64,000 bases of DNA from Allodiplogaster sudhausi (lineage: Eukaryota; Nematoda; Chromadorea; Rhabditida; Diplogasteridae). A program made the position numbers and the translations under genes. The notes beneath the pieces are model-generated. The model did not search any database and was not told the origin of the DNA. It worked only from the letters and a program-made list of their open reading frames with translations. Positions 62,001 through 64,000 of this stretch are shown in pieces. The stretch's first letter is position 1; every line of letters begins with the position of its first letter. The stretch is taken from positions 981,501 through 1,045,500 of the forward strand of contig CALZFC010000097.1 of assembly GCA_945643635.1 (NCBI GenBank). Direction: 5' to 3'.

Positions 62001-64000
62001 GGCGATGGCTTCTTTCTCTCTTTTTTACATTTTATAATAAATTCCTACAAACTTTTTTTGCATTTTCATGCCTTTCTTTAGCATGCTCGTGCCCATGGGG
62101 AATTTAATGTATGTTTCATTTATTCTTTACAAACATGTAGCTGCTTGTTAATTAAAACAAATTAATACATATAATTTCGTGGTTGAGAAGGTTGTAGATA
62201 TTCTCTGATCTTTGATCTCTGATCTCTGATATTTATGATTGCAGGATGTCCTGTACCAAATCCGTGACACGGCCTTTGCCCGCTCCGACTTCCCGGTCAT
62301 TCTCTCCTTTGAGAATCATTGCTGCAAGAGCAACCAGCTCAAGATGGCCAAGTACTGCATGGAGATCTTTGGAGATATGCTCCAGTCAAAGCCCATTGAC
62401 GACTTTCCGGTATCTTATCTTAAACTTATTTTGTGCACTTTTTAAACTTTGTTTTTAGTTAATAATAAACCCTTTTACGAAAGAATAGACTTCCAGTCAA
62501 TATGGAAGAGAGACAAAACTTAGACACATGTTCAATCATTGGTTTTTAAACCTGTGAGATCTCCTCATTGACTGTACCTAGGTCAGGTATTGATTGACTA
62601 GTAGTTTCAACCCGTGATCGAGTATTTTCTCTCTCTCTCTATCTCTCTCTCTCCCTCTCCCTCTCCCTCTCTATGTCTCTTTATTCAGCTGGAATCTGGC
62701 GTTCCGCTGCCATCGCCAACTCGCTTACGGCGCAAGATTCTGATCAAGAACAAGCGACTGAAGGCGGACATTGAGAAGCTGCAGCTCGAGCAGTTCCTCC
62801 GCGAGGGGCGACTACTGGACGAGGAGGAGGAGCCAGCAGAGACACCCGAAGTACTCGCGACCGATGATACCGCTTCTCCGCGTACGTTTATAAGGAGAGT
62901 CAAAATAGATTAGATTAGATAGGAGGAGGGAGGGAGAGAGAGAGAGGGAGAGAGAAGATAAGAGAGGTTGACAGGGTAAGAGTTGGAGAGAGAAGAAGAG
63001 AGAAAGAGAAAGACGGTGAGGGAAGAGAAGTGAATCTTGACGAAAACAATTATTCTTCGCTGTATTTGATGTCGTATACATGCGGAATGGGAGTAGTTAT
63101 TAAATTAGTTGTGGTTTCTATATTTTCTTCATTAGCTGCGAAGCTCCTGCGAGAGAAAAGTTTAAACGAAATAGATGTTTACTGGTCAAAAAGTTGCCTA
63201 ACAATTAGGGGCTTAATTGTTTTCAAGAAGGTGAAAGGAAAAGATTTTTGCACTTAACACTCAAAGAACGCCTCTTGCTGCCTGGTCTGGTCTGGACAGT
63301 CTAGCGAGTGCCTCCTCCGAATGCTTATCTACCGAATGCTTGTTTTTATTTAATTTTTTTATCGATTGAAAACTTACCGCACTTCATTTTTTTAACACAG
63401 AGTAGTGCACATGCTAATAGCTAATTTTTTTTTACAAACTTTCCGGTTATGGAAATTCTTCTCTCTCACGCCTCTCTCTTCCTTCTCTCTGTATCTCTTG
63501 TTTCTTGCTATTCTTTCTCGATGTGATCTTCTGACCAAAAAGAAGCAAATGCTGCTTGCTTGTAAGACCTTTGCCTAACAAAATGCAGCCGCAAATTGCC
63601 GCGCAAAGCCGCTGATCGCAAGTTCTTGTTCGCTGTCTGCCGGCCACAAGGCAGGCCTTTCAGATACGATTCGAGCAAAGAAGAGAGAGAGAGCATTCCG
63701 GGCGGGGAATTATAGATGAAGACGACGACTCGTCGAGCGAGGACGACCCCACGGTGCAGGGCTCAGCGAACGTCGACCACTCCACGCCGCGGCACACGGG
63801 CGGACGGCGCCGCTCGGCCCTTTCCACCGCATCCTCCTCTCGCAAGACGACGACAGCCTCGGTGACGGGGTCTACGACTGGCGGCGGTGGTACGACCACC
63901 CCCTCGGGAGGTGGTACGACCTCCTTCCACGCCCCTCCTTGCACCCCTTCCACGCCATCTCCTCGCGCATCAATCGACCGATCCTCGACACCCCTGCTCA
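57191..64000 (+). CDS. plcb: Phospholipase C-beta, N-terminal 647 aa (16 exons, continues past window)
   Basis: Exons 57191-57247, 57378-57413, 57769-57876, 58145-58279, 58687-58767, 58884-58963, 59246-59381, 59755-59844, 60471-60574, 60684-60847, 61165-61288, 61644-61740, 61910-61996, 62245-62409, 62689-62881, 63716-64000 (open). Phases agree throughout. PH domain about 1-145 ([30 protein letters not shown]), then EF-hands ([25 protein letters not shown]-type [27 protein letters not shown]). The catalytic X-box has both histidines (His374 in SSHNTYLTG, His422 in IITHGKAM) and the Ca-binding Asn375, Glu404 and Asp406. An acidic DEEEEP and Ser/Thr/Gly-rich X-Y linker follows, cut by the window edge. 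It hydrolyses PIP2 to IP3 and diacylglycerol downstream of Gq. The Y-box, C2 and C-terminal coiled coil must lie beyond. Exon 59755-59844 is the least certain. Confidence 0.93.
59023..59050 (+). repeat. (GA)n tract in PLC intron 6
   Basis: Pure GA dinucleotides, about 28 bp. Confidence 0.95.
59628..59676 (+). repeat. 16-bp minisatellite (TAATTTCGGTGTGATG), three copies
   Basis: Three consecutive units in the PLC intron, about 80 bp before the exon at 59755. Confidence 0.9.

Overview
The window is eukaryotic genomic DNA and almost certainly from a nematode. Genes are split into many short exons (mostly 40-190 nt) by GT-AG introns, some only about 50 nt long. Two of the encoded domains are nematode-restricted: a Ground-like (hedgehog-related) domain and a pair of CPG4-type cysteine-rich domains. 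Five genes also have an AG splice acceptor 0-13 nt upstream of the ATG, as expected if messages receive a spliced leader. I cannot fix the genus. The dense short exons resemble diplogastrid genomes, but this is only an impression.

Layout. 1-11129 (+): the 3' part of a very large secreted-type protein. An exon of at least 8.19 kb encodes a Pro/Ser/Thr-rich, tandemly repeated region, and nine small exons, including a 24-nt microexon, then encode a basic cleavage-like site and a C-terminal Ground-like domain. Its last intron carries a 776-bp inverted-repeat element that abuts the splice acceptor. 12207-18019 (-): an ABCB10-type mitochondrial half ABC transporter in 17 exons, with a small poorly resolved gene just upstream (18258-18689). 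19000-26100: mostly (CT/GA)n-rich intergenic DNA, with a tentative minus-strand gene (19730-21204) and a clear hAT-type MITE with an 8-bp target duplication (24447-24884). 26150-29220 (+): TMEM41A-like VTT membrane protein. 30926-33478 (-): a secreted, GPI-anchored-type protein with CPG4-like domains. 35165-40426 (-): GLUT-like sugar transporter in 14 exons. 40427-44025: GA/CT repeats and a minisatellite. 44026-46223 (-): eIF4E, whose first exon and upstream region are tandemly duplicated (350-bp unit). 46777-57190: repeat-dominated DNA with an 800-bp polypyrimidine array ending in a perfect 29-bp-arm hairpin, and two orphan exon candidates. 57191-64000 (+): the N-terminal 647 residues of a phospholipase C-beta (PH, EF-hand and catalytic X-box), running off the window.

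Most long open frames outside these genes are translations of (CT)n/(GA)n tracts and do not encode proteins. The exon models were assembled by hand from splice consensus, reading phase and family similarity. In each complete multi-exon model the exon lengths sum to a multiple of three. The genes do not form one pathway. The shared themes are cell surface or cuticle proteins (Ground-like, CPG4-like), membrane transport (ABC, TMEM41A, GLUT) and core signalling or translation (PLC-beta, eIF4E).
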